This document shows, piece after piece, positions 1-8,942 of a stretch of 37,944 nucleotides of DNA. Origin of the DNA: a virus; IMG/VR virus record IMGVR_UViG_3300008219_000036, positions 1-37,944 of that record. One strand, given 5' to 3'. Positions within the stretch are counted from its first letter, which is position 1. Every line of letters begins with the position of its first letter. The notes below the pieces were generated by a model, which was not told the origin of the DNA, ran no database searches, and saw nothing but the letters and a program-made list of their open reading frames with translations. The translations under genes and the position numbers were made by a program.

Positions 1-12
1 AGGAATAAGATA

Positions 13-324
13 ATGCCTGACTTCTTAGATAAACGTGAACCAACAACCAAACGGCAGCTTACTAGTCGAACAGGCGCACAAGTCATGGGGGGAGAACCCA
101 TGTCTACAGGAGAAGGAGATAAGTTGGAGGCTCTCATGGGCTTCTTGGGTCTTCTAGCAGGTGCAGCACCTGTGGGCCAAGCCTCTCGTGCTGCAATACC
201 GTCAGGTAAACTAGCGAAGGATATGCTCTTACCAAATATCCACCAAGCTGATCGAACAAGACCATTGTTCGAATACTTCTTGAAGTCTCTGAGGGTGCCT
301 GGGAATGCACCGTTTAGCCGATGA
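13..324 (+). CDS. Hypothetical protein before the terminase genes
   Basis: A 103-residue protein I do not recognise. AGGA at 1-4 sits 8 bases before the ATG. The middle, about residues 37-55, is a hydrophobic Leu/Gly/Ala-rich stretch (MGFLGLLAGAAPVGQ) that could be a helix or weak membrane segment, and the C-terminal third is basic. Its TGA overlaps the next ATG (ATGA, 321-324), so it is translationally coupled to the putative small terminase. The position suggests a packaging or late-operon accessory role, but nothing in the sequence proves one. A second in-frame ATG lies at 100. Confidence 0.55.
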   Translation: MPDFLDKREPTTKRQLTSRTGAQVMGGEPMSTGEGDKLEALMGFLGLLAGAAPVGQASRAAIPSGKLAKDMLLPNIHQADRTRPLFEYFLKSLRVPGNAPFSR

Positions 325-929
325 ACCAACTTCTTCCTCAAGGTGGTGAACCACTTACATTAGCTGATGGGACTGTCATCAATCCTGAAGATGGCTGTCC
401 TATCGCTGATGAAGAGACTTTACTTGTTCCTATTCCTAACTACGAACAACTACAGCGTAGTCATGTTGAGTCACATAAAAGTATAGCAGACCTACCTGCC
501 CCGCCAGAACAAATGAACACTCTATCTGTTATAATGTGCTATAGTGCTTTCGGAGTGTCAACTAAAGACATCTCGACTATCACGGGATTAACAGAAGATC
601 AGATCGGAACTATCAGAACTAGTGATGTCTACAATAAAGTGCAAGGTGAGTTCATTGAGTCTATAGTATTGGATGACGAAGATGGCGTCCGATCTTTCTT
701 CAGGCTACAAGCTAAGAATGCTGCTGCGGTTATGGCGTCTTCGCTTAATAGCGATAATGAGGCAGCCCGTCAGGCTGCTAGTCGTGATATTCTTGATCGT
801 GCTGGCCATCGTCCTAATGATGTCGTTGAGCATAGACATAAAGTTGAAGGCGGATTAAAGATAGAACATATTCGTAGAGAAGACGAGGATATACCGACGA
901 TAACAGTTGAACATAAAGAGGTAATGTAA
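321..929 (+). CDS. Putative terminase small subunit
   Basis: A 202-residue protein just upstream of the large terminase, the usual place for the DNA-recognition subunit that binds the packaging site. Residues about 66-100 read as a helix-turn-helix (hydrophobic helix, GVSTKDISTITGLTEDQI, then a second helix). Residues about 127-165 form an Ala-rich helix ending in AARQAASRDILDRAGHRP, a pattern common in phage small terminases and their HTH relatives. The C-terminal 35 residues are charged and may contact the large subunit. The start overlaps the previous stop as ATGA. Assignment rests on context and the helix pattern; sequence families of small terminases diverge widely. Confidence 0.6.
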   Translation: MNQLLPQGGEPLTLADGTVINPEDGCPIADEETLLVPIPNYEQLQRSHVESHKSIADLPAPPEQMNTLSVIMCYSAFGVSTKDISTITGLTEDQIGTIRTSDVYNKVQGEFIESIVLDDEDGVRSFFRLQAKNAAAVMASSLNSDNEAARQAASRDILDRAGHRPNDVVEHRHKVEGGLKIEHIRREDEDIPTITVEHKEVM

Positions 930-1162
930 TGGCAACAGTTAGTGATCTAAGTGGTAATGGTGGTGGTCGCAGTGGATCAGGACCAGAGAACGAATACAAT
1001 CGTGTAACTTCTACAGCTAGTGCGTTACATGGTACAACTACTCCATCCTTCGTTGGACAGAAAGGAACTGACACAACCAATGATCAGAATTGGATTGCAC
1101 AACGCACTGATGTTAGTAGCTCTACTGCACTGGCAAATACTGATTGGGCTCGTATCGATTAA
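929..1162 (+). CDS. Small Gly/Ser/Thr-rich protein
   Basis: A 77-residue, low-complexity protein rich in Gly, Ser, Thr and Asn (early run SGNGGGRSGSGPENEY), with no Cys and no recognised domain. GAGG at 918-921 lies 7 bases before the ATG, and the A of the ATG is the last base of the previous TAA. It sits between small and large terminase genes. It is probably expressed, because the ribosome binding site is good and the reading frame fits the tight gene packing, but its function is unknown. Confidence 0.5.
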   Translation: MATVSDLSGNGGGRSGSGPENEYNRVTSTASALHGTTTPSFVGQKGTDTTNDQNWIAQRTDVSSSTALANTDWARID

Positions 1163-1180
1163 TATAAGTGTTTCTTACTA

Positions 1181-2752
1181 ATGTCCACATTCCGTTTATA
1201 TGAAGACTCTCTGCAAGAGAGATTTCTAAAGTCCACTGCCAAAGTACAAGTCTTTGGCGGTGGATTTGCTAATGGGAAAACTTCTGCTGCATGTATCAAA
1301 GCATTAGAGTTTGCCAAAGACTATCCAGGGTCTAATGGGTTGATTGCACGTTCTACATATCCAAAGCTTAACGATACAATCAGGAAGGAGTTTCTAAAGT
1401 GGTGCCCACAGACTTGGATAAAGAGCTTTCCAAAATCACAGAATGCATCGAACACTTGTACATTGACAAACGGAACGGAGATCAACTTCAGATACATTGC
1501 ACAGCAGGGAAAGGGATCACAAGACAGTACTACATCCAATCTACTATCTGCGACATACGATTGGATTATCGTGGATCAAATGGAAGACCCAGAGATCGTT
1601 CACAAAGACTTTCTGGATTTACTGGGAAGACTGAGAGGAATGACTCGATACGAAGGCATGGATTCGAAGATGCCCCGTACTGGGCCTCGACAATTCATAC
1701 TTACTTGCAATCCGACCCGAGGCTGGGTATACAAGAAACTAGTTAAACCTTTACAAGACTTTGAAGCAAGGGGAATTATAAGTGATGATCTAATGTGTGA
1801 GATGGATGAGGATGGAAGCCTTGTCAGAGACGAAAACAACAGACCCATCCCAATCCTTGACCTCTTCGAAGGAAGCACATACGAAAACAAAGAAAACCTC
1901 GAAGCTGATTTCATACAAACGCTTGAATCTACTTATAGGGGCCAGATGCGGGACCGCTATCTACTTGGTAAATGGGCGGCGTATGAGGGTCTGGTTTATC
2001 CAAGTTGGGAAGAGGCGATACACGTTCTCAGTCACGACTCTATCTTGAACTACTTTCGTAACTTGAGACAAACACATAAAGACATCACAATACTTGAAGG
2101 GTATGATTACGGAATGGCAGTTCCTGCATGTTATATGTGGGGTTTTGCAGACTCTAGGGGTAATGTCTTTTTGGTTGACGGATGGTACGAGAAAGAGCTA
2201 AGTGTAGACAATCATATTGAGCTTATAAAAGCTCAACGAGCAGAGTATACATTGCCACAGGATGGTCATCTCCTGTCAGACCCGGCCATATTCAGGAGAA
2301 GTTCAGGAAATAAGAATCTAGTGGGCAAGTCAATAAGCTCCATGTTCCTTGATGATGATATATTCTGTGTTAGAGGTAACAACGATATAGCTAATGGTAT
2401 TGTTAAGGTATCTCAGTATCTACAGCCTATAGGTGGACACGAGAACCCAATACTTGGTACATATGGAAGTCCTCATCTATATGTATCGGATAAGCTGGAG
2501 TTCTTCATCGATGAGATCAACGATTACTACTGGAGAAAAGATACAACTGGCGATGTCATCGACAAGCCGAAAGATAAGAATGACCATGCGATGGATACAA
2601 TCAAGTACATGTTATCGCACCGGCCAGAAGTGGCTGTCCTCGTTAAAAAATTAGCACCCAAAGACCTTGGTTGGCGTAAATGGGGTGAGCGCGATATACA
2701 AGATATAAGGAAGAAGGTAAGATATGGCAGACGATCCAACTCTACCGTCTGA
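1181..2752 (+). CDS. terL: Terminase large subunit (packaging ATPase/nuclease)
   Basis: A 523-residue motor that cuts concatemeric DNA and pumps it into the prohead through the portal. The N-terminal ATPase domain has a Walker A-like loop at residues 26-35 (GGGFANGKTS) and Walker B with catalytic Glu at 129-135 (IIVDQME). The C-terminal RNase H-like nuclease has acidic residues at D309 in EGYDYGM, the Asp of HLLSDPA near residue 368, and the Asp of NDHAMDTIKY near 470. Length is typical for the family. No clear Shine-Dalgarno sequence precedes the ATG, and there is no alternative start upstream. The gene's last 29 bases overlap the portal start in another frame. Confidence 0.95.
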   Translation: MSTFRLYEDSLQERFLKSTAKVQVFGGGFANGKTSAACIKALEFAKDYPGSNGLIARSTYPKLNDTIRKEFLKWCPQTWIKSFPKSQNASNTCTLTNGTEINFRYIAQQGKGSQDSTTSNLLSATYDWIIVDQMEDPEIVHKDFLDLLGRLRGMTRYEGMDSKMPRTGPRQFILTCNPTRGWVYKKLVKPLQDFEARGIISDDLMCEMDEDGSLVRDENNRPIPILDLFEGSTYENKENLEADFIQTLESTYRGQMRDRYLLGKWAAYEGLVYPSWEEAIHVLSHDSILNYFRNLRQTHKDITILEGYDYGMAVPACYMWGFADSRGNVFLVDGWYEKELSVDNHIELIKAQRAEYTLPQDGHLLSDPAIFRRSSGNKNLVGKSISSMFLDDDIFCVRGNNDIANGIVKVSQYLQPIGGHENPILGTYGSPHLYVSDKLEFFIDEINDYYWRKDTTGDVIDKPKDKNDHAMDTIKYMLSHRPEVAVLVKKLAPKDLGWRKWGERDIQDIRKKVRYGRRSNSTV

Positions 2753-4835
2753 AGTAGAACAGACAATAGAAGAGACTACTGGCGGAGAGATTGAAGCGCC
2801 TAGACCCGCTAATAGAAAGCAGGCTCCATCCTATAAGGTAGTCGGTGACTCTAAGATTCCCGTATCTGATAAGCAAGGGTCAGTTTGGAAGTCTCGGAAA
2901 GAGATCGCCATCAAGTCGCTTGGTGATCTACCAGAAGCATGGGAAGAAGCAATAAGATACTTCGAGAATGATCAGACAGGTCATAGACAGATCACATCAA
3001 GGCATGGTGTCGGAAATAATGTCGGCAACCAACGTATAAACGAGAACGTAACAGAGACTGAGAATGTTATATTCGCTAATGTTACAACAATGGTGCCAAC
3101 TCTATACGCCAGGAATCCATCAATAGAAATCACTACAGATTCTGAACAGTTTCAACGTGCAGCAACACAAGTTGAGAGGCTTGTAAACGCGATTATTGCA
3201 AAGAGAAGCCACCCAGGAATTAGTTTAAAGTCTAAGGCAAAGAGAGCAGTTGTAACATCTCTTCTTACCAACAGATCATGGATAAATATAGGATGGACGT
3301 TTAAAGATGACTCATCCGATAAAGCATTTGATGATTTACAACGTATATCAGAAGGATACTTAAAAGCTGATACTACGAAAGAGATAGAAGAACTAGAAGG
3401 CCAACTGGAGACTCTCGAAAAGAACATAGCTATTCTAACTCCTGCTGGGCCTTGGGCGAAATTTAAAGGGCCGCACCAAGTTCTAGTTGATCCAGCATCA
3501 GAGGAAATGGATGCCTCAGATGCTAAGTGGATCATGGTAAGTGACTTCATGCCTACTCAAAGCTTGCTTGCTCGTTATGCAACCAAGGACCGTGACAGTA
3601 AGCAGTGGAAGTCCATATTTGCCCCTACACACATAATGAGGATGAGTAGTGATGGTGAAGACAGTCACGAAGACATCGACGCGTTCTCCCTCTTCCAAAG
3701 CGGAAAAAGCGCCAAAGACCACGGGTTCGAAGACGAAGAGTCGTTCGAGGCGGCGCAGCTTACGTTAGTTTGGTTTGTCTGGGACAAAGTTACACGACGT
3801 TTATTACTCTTTAGTGATAAGGATTGGGCTTGGCCATTGTGGGTCTGGGACGATCCTTATCAACTGGAGAACTTCTACCCGATCTATCCTCTCACGTTTC
3901 ATCTTGGTCCTGCTGGCCCAATGACTAAAGGCGAAGTATCCTACTACTTAGATCAGCAAGACGCTATCAATGAGATGAACGATGAAGAGAAAAGAGCGAG
4001 ACGATGGGCACGTAAGAACATATTCTTCAATAAGAACCTGACTAATAGAGATGATGTAGAAGCTGTCCTTAACGGTCCAGATGGAACCGCAAGAGGACTT
4101 GATCTTCCTGAAGGATTCAGACTTCAAGATGTTATTGGTTCTGTTATTCCACCAGGAATCAACATAAGAGAGTTATATGACAAAGAGTTAAAGTACAGAG
4201 CTATTGATCGTATAAGCTCTGTCTCTGAGACACTTAGAGGAGCGCAATTCAAGACCAATACAACCAACGACGCTGTTCAGGCTAATGTATCTGCTAGTAA
4301 CATGCGGGTTGACGAGAAATCAGACGCAATTGAAGACTGGCTCGGAGCAATCGGCTGGGGATTAGCTCAAATGTGTCTAATAAACATGGATCAGGAGATG
4401 GTAGCTTCATTCATTGGTCGAGAACAGGCTGAAGGTTGGGTCAATTACTCTCCAGAAGAGATTAGAGCAAACTTCTCGATGCGCGTTGTAGGTGGAAGTT
4501 CTAAGAAGCCAACCAGTCAAGCTAAGAAGTCAGAAGCATTAGAGATGGGCCAAGTTCTAGGTCAGTTTGTAAATGCTGCACCGGGACCAGTTCTAACTAT
4601 AATGTTACAGGTTATGGAACAGGCATTCGACGAAATAGTTATGAAACAAGAAGACTGGACATCTTTGAAAGAGGCTATAGCCCAACAAGCGCAGCAAGGT
4701 CCAGGTGGTGGCGGTGGAGAAGCCGATCCTAAAGAAGCCATCAAACAGTTATTAAGTCAACTACCGCCACAACTACAGCAGCAAGTTGTTGCGGCACTTC
4801 AACAAGGTGGCGCTGCTGGCCAAACTATGCAGTAG
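2724..4835 (+). CDS. Portal protein (head-tail connector)
   Basis: A 703-residue protein in the portal position between terminase and scaffold. It should form the dodecameric ring at the capsid vertex through which DNA enters and leaves. Visible features are an acidic N-terminus, a helical charged region about residues 210-240, a central Trp-rich segment (LVWFVWDKVTRRLLLF), and a C-terminal Gln/Gly-rich tail (PGGGGG then many Gln) that could be the disordered end of a barrel helix. The size fits the large portals of podoviruses. GAAGG ends 6 bases before the ATG. Identity rests on order, length and overall character rather than on a single motif. Confidence 0.85.
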   Translation: MADDPTLPSEVEQTIEETTGGEIEAPRPANRKQAPSYKVVGDSKIPVSDKQGSVWKSRKEIAIKSLGDLPEAWEEAIRYFENDQTGHRQITSRHGVGNNVGNQRINENVTETENVIFANVTTMVPTLYARNPSIEITTDSEQFQRAATQVERLVNAIIAKRSHPGISLKSKAKRAVVTSLLTNRSWINIGWTFKDDSSDKAFDDLQRISEGYLKADTTKEIEELEGQLETLEKNIAILTPAGPWAKFKGPHQVLVDPASEEMDASDAKWIMVSDFMPTQSLLARYATKDRDSKQWKSIFAPTHIMRMSSDGEDSHEDIDAFSLFQSGKSAKDHGFEDEESFEAAQLTLVWFVWDKVTRRLLLFSDKDWAWPLWVWDDPYQLENFYPIYPLTFHLGPAGPMTKGEVSYYLDQQDAINEMNDEEKRARRWARKNIFFNKNLTNRDDVEAVLNGPDGTARGLDLPEGFRLQDVIGSVIPPGINIRELYDKELKYRAIDRISSVSETLRGAQFKTNTTNDAVQANVSASNMRVDEKSDAIEDWLGAIGWGLAQMCLINMDQEMVASFIGREQAEGWVNYSPEEIRANFSMRVVGGSSKKPTSQAKKSEALEMGQVLGQFVNAAPGPVLTIMLQVMEQAFDEIVMKQEDWTSLKEAIAQQAQQGPGGGGGEADPKEAIKQLLSQLPPQLQQQVVAALQQGGAAGQTMQ

Positions 4836-4848
4836 AAGGGGAAAGTAA

Positions 4849-5805
4849 ATGGCAGACGATATATTAACAACTGATGATCAGATTCTTGCAAGTATAGGAG
4901 AAGGTGGGGATGATTCTGACTCGGAGACGACAGATAGCACGACAGAGGACACTTCGGCGTCGGATGAAACATCAGCACCTACAGCCGATAGTGGAGGCTA
5001 TTCGAACGAGCCGCAAGCTCAGGAGAATCGTGGTCCCCAAGACCTTGTTGGACAAGGTGGAGAAGTCATTGCAAGAGGAGGAGCAGAACGAAGGGTCTAC
5101 GAAAGAACAGTAAGAGAAAACCGTGATCTACAAGGTGAATTAAGAGAATTACGTGCACAAGTCCAAGCATACCAAGATGGTGGAAGCTTAGGCACACAAT
5201 TCAACCTAACACCTGATGAATTATCTGCTGGTGCCCAGTTGATGGAATCATTTAAGCAAGATCCTTCCGCAACAATAAATCAATTGTTGACACAAGCACA
5301 ATCTCAAGGTATAAATGTAGATGGCGTTGGTGGTCATGGTGTTGACATGAAGTCAATGCAGGACATGATCAACAATGCTATTCAACCGCTGACAGAAGCA
5401 CGTCAGCAGGAACTTGACACACAAAGACGAACTGAAGAAGCAACAAACATATACAATGACTTCTTCGACCGCTTTCCTGACGCTAAGGTCCATGAAGGCG
5501 CGGTTGCCCGGCTATTAGAAGAAGACCAATCTCTATCTCTTGACGCCGCGTATTACAAACTCCAGTCATTCTACGCATCTCGTGGATTAGATTGGAAGGT
5601 TCCTCTCGGTACTTACATTCAAAATGCAAGAGAAGCACAACAGAGTGGAAGTAACGGAAGTGGTAATACACAGCAAAGTGTCCCTGCTGGTGGTAGCATC
5701 GTCCCTGATGCAAGTAGCACAGATGAAGCTAACCTAGCAGTGTCCGCTGACACATCGATGAGCGACATCATTAGACAAGCCATCAATGAGTCTGGGATAA
5801 CTTAA
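4849..5805 (+). CDS. Capsid scaffolding protein
   Basis: A 318-residue protein directly before the major capsid gene. Scaffolds guide prohead assembly and then leave the head. Its first 65 residues are strongly acidic and Ser/Thr-rich, residues about 82-110 form a heptad-like charged coiled coil (RENRDLQGELRELRAQVQ), and the remainder is Gln/Ala-rich and helical with a low-complexity Ser/Gly/Gln stretch near 265-285. This composition is typical of phage scaffolds. AAGGGG lies 8 bases before the ATG. No protease motif is visible, so self-cleavage is not supported. Confidence 0.8.
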   Translation: MADDILTTDDQILASIGEGGDDSDSETTDSTTEDTSASDETSAPTADSGGYSNEPQAQENRGPQDLVGQGGEVIARGGAERRVYERTVRENRDLQGELRELRAQVQAYQDGGSLGTQFNLTPDELSAGAQLMESFKQDPSATINQLLTQAQSQGINVDGVGGHGVDMKSMQDMINNAIQPLTEARQQELDTQRRTEEATNIYNDFFDRFPDAKVHEGAVARLLEEDQSLSLDAAYYKLQSFYASRGLDWKVPLGTYIQNAREAQQSGSNGSGNTQQSVPAGGSIVPDASSTDEANLAVSADTSMSDIIRQAINESGIT

Positions 5806-5824
5806 TCAATAGATCGGAGAAAAC

Positions 5825-6784
5825 ATGGCTAGTACTCCTATTGCCACTGTTCTCGCCGCAACCTTGACGCGGTCCCGTAAGAAGCTAATCATGGCTTCTG
5901 TAAAGTCTAACTCTCTTATGGCTTGGGTCTTCGCCAATCAGCGTGTCGAGACTGAAGACGGTGGTCACGAGATCACCAATCCTCTGACTGTTGGTCGTAA
6001 CCCAAACATCAGTTCGTATGAGTACTATGATGAACTCCCCGTAGCACAAACGAGTGAGTTTGACACAGTGACGTACAACTGGGCGCGGGTTGCTGGCTCA
6101 GTCATCATTTCAGATCAGGAAGAAGATGAGAACCGCGGTGCGGCTTTGATCTTCAAACTAATGAAGGCCAAGATGGACGTACTCGAAGAGTCCATCAAAG
6201 AGAAGTTCAGTTCGTACCTCTATGCTAGTGGTGCTGGCACTGATCCTCAAGGACTTGGTCTTATGATTCCTGACGATCCCACAACTGGTACTGTAGGTAA
6301 TATCAACCGCGCAACTGAAACTCAGTGGCGTACTTCTGCCTACGACTTCAATGGAAACATCGACTCGACCAACATTGAAGAAGCTTTCGATGACATTCTT
6401 ATGGACTTGACACTGAAAGGTGATAAGCCAGACGTGATGCTCACCGGACGTAACTTGTACCGACACTACCGCACAGCGGTACGTGACAAGGTTGTCATTA
6501 ACATGTCAGAGTCCAACTCTGGCAAGAAGATGATGGACCTGGGCTTCACTGGAGTGCGACATCAAGGTATTACAATGTTGTATGATGAAGACTGCCCTGT
6601 TAACAAGGCATACTTCATTAACTCCAAGTACCTCCGACTGCACATTCTCAAGCACGTCAATATGAAAGTCAAAGAGTTGGTCGCCCCTTGGACGATCGAT
6701 GCAACTGGCTCGCGTATTGTCTGGCAAGGGCAATGGTGTATGTGGAGAGCCTTCCGCACTCACGCAGTTCTTATTAACGAGTAA
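5825..6784 (+). CDS. Major capsid protein
   Basis: A 319-residue protein following portal and scaffold, the expected place for the HK97-fold shell subunit. It opens with a short helical arm (residues 1-30), has a long acidic/amphipathic helix about 98-128 (EEDENRGAALIFKLMKAKMDVLEES) like the HK97 spine helix, and ends in a beta-rich segment (RIVWQGQWCMWRAFRTHAVL). There is no delta-domain-like long N-terminal extension, consistent with a separate scaffold gene. GGAG with a 5-base spacer precedes the ATG, and codon choice looks more C-rich than in neighbours, as often seen for highly expressed genes (impression, not counted). Confidence 0.85.
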   Translation: MASTPIATVLAATLTRSRKKLIMASVKSNSLMAWVFANQRVETEDGGHEITNPLTVGRNPNISSYEYYDELPVAQTSEFDTVTYNWARVAGSVIISDQEEDENRGAALIFKLMKAKMDVLEESIKEKFSSYLYASGAGTDPQGLGLMIPDDPTTGTVGNINRATETQWRTSAYDFNGNIDSTNIEEAFDDILMDLTLKGDKPDVMLTGRNLYRHYRTAVRDKVVINMSESNSGKKMMDLGFTGVRHQGITMLYDEDCPVNKAYFINSKYLRLHILKHVNMKVKELVAPWTIDATGSRIVWQGQWCMWRAFRTHAVLINE

Positions 6785-6809
6785 ATAGTAGGAGAAGGGG
6801 AACTACTAT
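6785..6809 (+). promoter_or_regulatory. Hairpin enclosing RBS and start codon of the gene after the capsid
   Basis: A 7-bp perfect inverted repeat, ATAGTAG at 6785-6791 and CTACTAT at 6803-6809, holds the ribosome binding site (GGAGAAGGGG) in its 11-base loop. The right arm includes the AU of the AUG at 6808. This is a plausible translational control element between a very abundant capsid message and the gene that follows. The stem is AU-rich and would be only moderately stable. Confidence 0.45.
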
Positions 6810-7149
6810 GGCAGATGTAAGACCTAGATTTGAAGTACACGAACTTGGTGGCGAGGTAAAACGAGAGAAGTTCAAGTACGATGACGATAGTAACCTCGTT
6901 AAGTACACTGAAGACGAACCCGCTGGATGGATGGTATACTTTCCAAATGGTTCATCTGTTCGTATAAGAACCGAGGCAGAGATGGTTAGGTGTGGTTTCT
7001 TTGAAGACCCAGAACTTGTTGATATGGAAACCGGCGATGTAGTCGGAAGAAAGTCAAATGGATCTTTGAAAACACGTTCTGAGCAAAAGACCGCTAAGAA
7101 CAAGTCTAGTCGTCAGACGCCTAGTGAGGAAACTGAACTGGCAACGTAA
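6808..7149 (+). CDS. Head-region hypothetical protein
   Basis: A 113-residue hydrophilic protein directly after the major capsid gene. The first 75 residues look like a small folded beta domain (DEPAGWMVYFPNGSSVRIRTEAEM), followed by a basic, disordered-looking tail rich in Lys, Ser and Thr. A strong ribosome binding site lies in the loop of the hairpin at 6785-6809. The position suggests a minor head or head-completion protein, but I do not recognise the family. Confidence 0.55.
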   Translation: MADVRPRFEVHELGGEVKREKFKYDDDSNLVKYTEDEPAGWMVYFPNGSSVRIRTEAEMVRCGFFEDPELVDMETGDVVGRKSNGSLKTRSEQKTAKNKSSRQTPSEETELAT

Positions 7150-7159
7150 AGGATAGACA

Positions 7160-8194
7160 ATGCCTAAACAACTACCGGATCACTTCCCACGTACTATTAG
7201 TCAGTATGTGCCAAGCATGGAGATGGCGGCTGACGTCATCAATGGAAGATGGTCGGGGTCGCTCGGTGCTCCGGCGGCTGCTGATGCCGATGGCATCCTC
7301 AACGACAAGAGCGCCACAGGGTCGGCCCAGACCTATACTAGTTCCGACTTCGAAACAACTTTTGACGGTGGCTCCTCTTCTCTGACCTCGACTGTTGGGA
7401 TGCTTGATGCGACCTTTGGACGTTGTTTAACTATGGTCGGTACAGCGGGCTCAAACCATGTCGTAACCGTTACTGGACGCGACTACTTGGGTCAAATAAT
7501 GTCAGAAGCGATCACTCTAAGTGGTACTAGTACCATCTATGGTGAGAAAGCATTTAAGTATGTCGATACGATTGCGGCTGCTTCTGGTGCTTCTGGCGAT
7601 ACGTTCGATGTTGGTTGGGATGACCGTCTTGGTCTTCCATATGCTGCAAGACGTATCCTTGAGTGGTACGAGGATGATGTGGCCATTGCCGTTGGTGAGG
7701 GTCAGATTCCTGTTGTCGCTATTGATTGTGTCTCTGCTGATACAGTCTTCGGTGTGAATAACAACGCTGGTTTTGTTACTCGCATGGATACAGTTGTCAA
7801 CATCGCTACTCAATCAGGTGCTACTGCGCTCACAGTTGAGATTGGTGGTACTGCTGTTGCGGGTCTAAGTGTTACGATTGCTGCAAGTGCAGCTATTGGT
7901 TCACTGGACACTGGATCAGCAACTGATGATCACGGCGCAACTTCGAAGATCGGCTCAAACGCCGCAATCGAAGTTGTTAGTGATGGTGGCACAGCTACTA
8001 CTGGCACTGCTGATGCACTCATCTCTGTTACTCAGGGTGTGTTCTTCATAGATGCCGATGGTACTACTGCTACTACGACAACTGGCGATCCCCGTGGTAC
8101 TGTTCAACCTCATACTGCTTGTAATGGCTCTGTGGAATTTGAGGTCGTTGCACAAATCAACGACGCTCAGATGCATGGTGTTGCTCAAGCATAA
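7160..8194 (+). CDS. Putative head decoration / virion protein
   Basis: A 344-residue protein very rich in Ala, Gly, Thr, Ser and Val, with alternating hydrophobic/polar residues throughout, which suggests beta-sandwich or beta-helix structure. Residues about 60-160 and 205-330 look like two beta-rich blocks, linked by a more charged helical section (LPYAARRILEWYEDDVAIAVGEG). It lies between capsid and connector genes, so a head decoration or surface protein is likely. GGA with a short spacer precedes the ATG. No catalytic motif is visible, and the strong hairpin just downstream ends this block. Confidence 0.55.
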   Translation: MPKQLPDHFPRTISQYVPSMEMAADVINGRWSGSLGAPAAADADGILNDKSATGSAQTYTSSDFETTFDGGSSSLTSTVGMLDATFGRCLTMVGTAGSNHVVTVTGRDYLGQIMSEAITLSGTSTIYGEKAFKYVDTIAAASGASGDTFDVGWDDRLGLPYAARRILEWYEDDVAIAVGEGQIPVVAIDCVSADTVFGVNNNAGFVTRMDTVVNIATQSGATALTVEIGGTAVAGLSVTIAASAAIGSLDTGSATDDHGATSKIGSNAAIEVVSDGGTATTGTADALISVTQGVFFIDADGTTATTTTGDPRGTVQPHTACNGSVEFEVVAQINDAQMHGVAQA

Positions 8195-8223
8195 AGGTTG
8201 CGGACCTAACGGAAAGCAATGAA

Positions 8224-8263
8224 GAGAAGTCGGGGACGGTTCCCCTTCTCGTCCCCGCTTCTC
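8224..8263 (+). terminator. Strong GC-rich hairpin between head and tail blocks
   Basis: The left arm at 8224-8238 (GAGAAG, T, CGGGGACG) pairs with CGTCCCCG and CTTCTC at 8250-8263. That gives a 14-bp stem with one bulged T and an 11-base loop. No U-run follows, so it may be a partial terminator, an RNA-stabilising 3' end for the capsid-block message or a processing site rather than a classical intrinsic terminator. It occupies most of the largest gap in the left arm (8195-8279). Confidence 0.5.
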
Positions 8264-8279
8264 GGAATTGGAAAAGACT

Positions 8280-8942
8280 ATGGCTAAAACTCTCACGCAG
8301 CTTGTGACTAGAGTTGAAACACGTCTGTCTATGGTTGCAGGTGTTGGTGTTCAATTCTACTCAGAAGATGCGATTGAAGAGTTTATTCAGACCACCTTCA
8401 ACACTTTATTCGATAAGGCATTTTGGCCTAGATTTACTACACATGCTTCCACATATACACTAGATGGAACTAATGGAATTGTAACAACAGACTTAACTAC
8501 TTTGATTAAGAGATTTGAGGATATCAGACACATATTCCCTGATAATTCTAATACTGCACTAACGGAGCTACCATCAACGATTAACGCAAGTACTATAGAT
8601 GGTACGTCTCCTGTACACTTCTCCTCCAACCCAGATGTATCGAGGATATTTACTATCTGGCCTAAAGCGTCAACTGGTGACATACAAGTTACATATCGTA
8701 CTAAGCCAGACGACTTTACAAGTACTGACGAAATAGACTTTGATGAAGACTCTCTTGTCCTTGGAGCATCCTGGGAATACCTCAAGGACGATGGAACGAA
8801 TCCAGAAGCAACCGCCAGTATGTTAGCTCTCTTTGAGCAGCGTGCCGAGCAGATATTAAACTCCCTGGGCAGCCATCCAGTTTCACTTGACCCAGTGACA
8901 ACGGACCCGAGATCATTTGAGTTTACTGTACTCGCAACATAA
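8280..8942 (+). CDS. Head-tail adaptor / tail tube-like protein
   Basis: A 220-residue protein between head and tail genes. The N-terminal half is helical (SEDAIEEFIQTTFNTLFDKAFWPRF), followed by a beta-rich part with repeated short strands (TSTDEIDFDEDSLVLGASWEYL) and a C-terminal helix. This layout resembles the adaptor proteins that join portal to tail in podoviruses (tail tubular A / gp4-like). I start at ATG 8280 because it has the upstream GGAAAAG; a TTG at 8268 in the same frame is possible. The stop overlaps the next ATG (TAATG). Identity is inferred from position and shape. Confidence 0.6.
   Translation: MAKTLTQLVTRVETRLSMVAGVGVQFYSEDAIEEFIQTTFNTLFDKAFWPRFTTHASTYTLDGTNGIVTTDLTTLIKRFEDIRHIFPDNSNTALTELPSTINASTIDGTSPVHFSSNPDVSRIFTIWPKASTGDIQVTYRTKPDDFTSTDEIDFDEDSLVLGASWEYLKDDGTNPEATASMLALFEQRAEQILNSLGSHPVSLDPVTTDPRSFEFTVLAT

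Noticed and set aside
3152-3550. 132-codon antisense frame in the portal gene
   Set aside because: Antisense shadow with Ser/Leu-rich composition, and no supporting signals.
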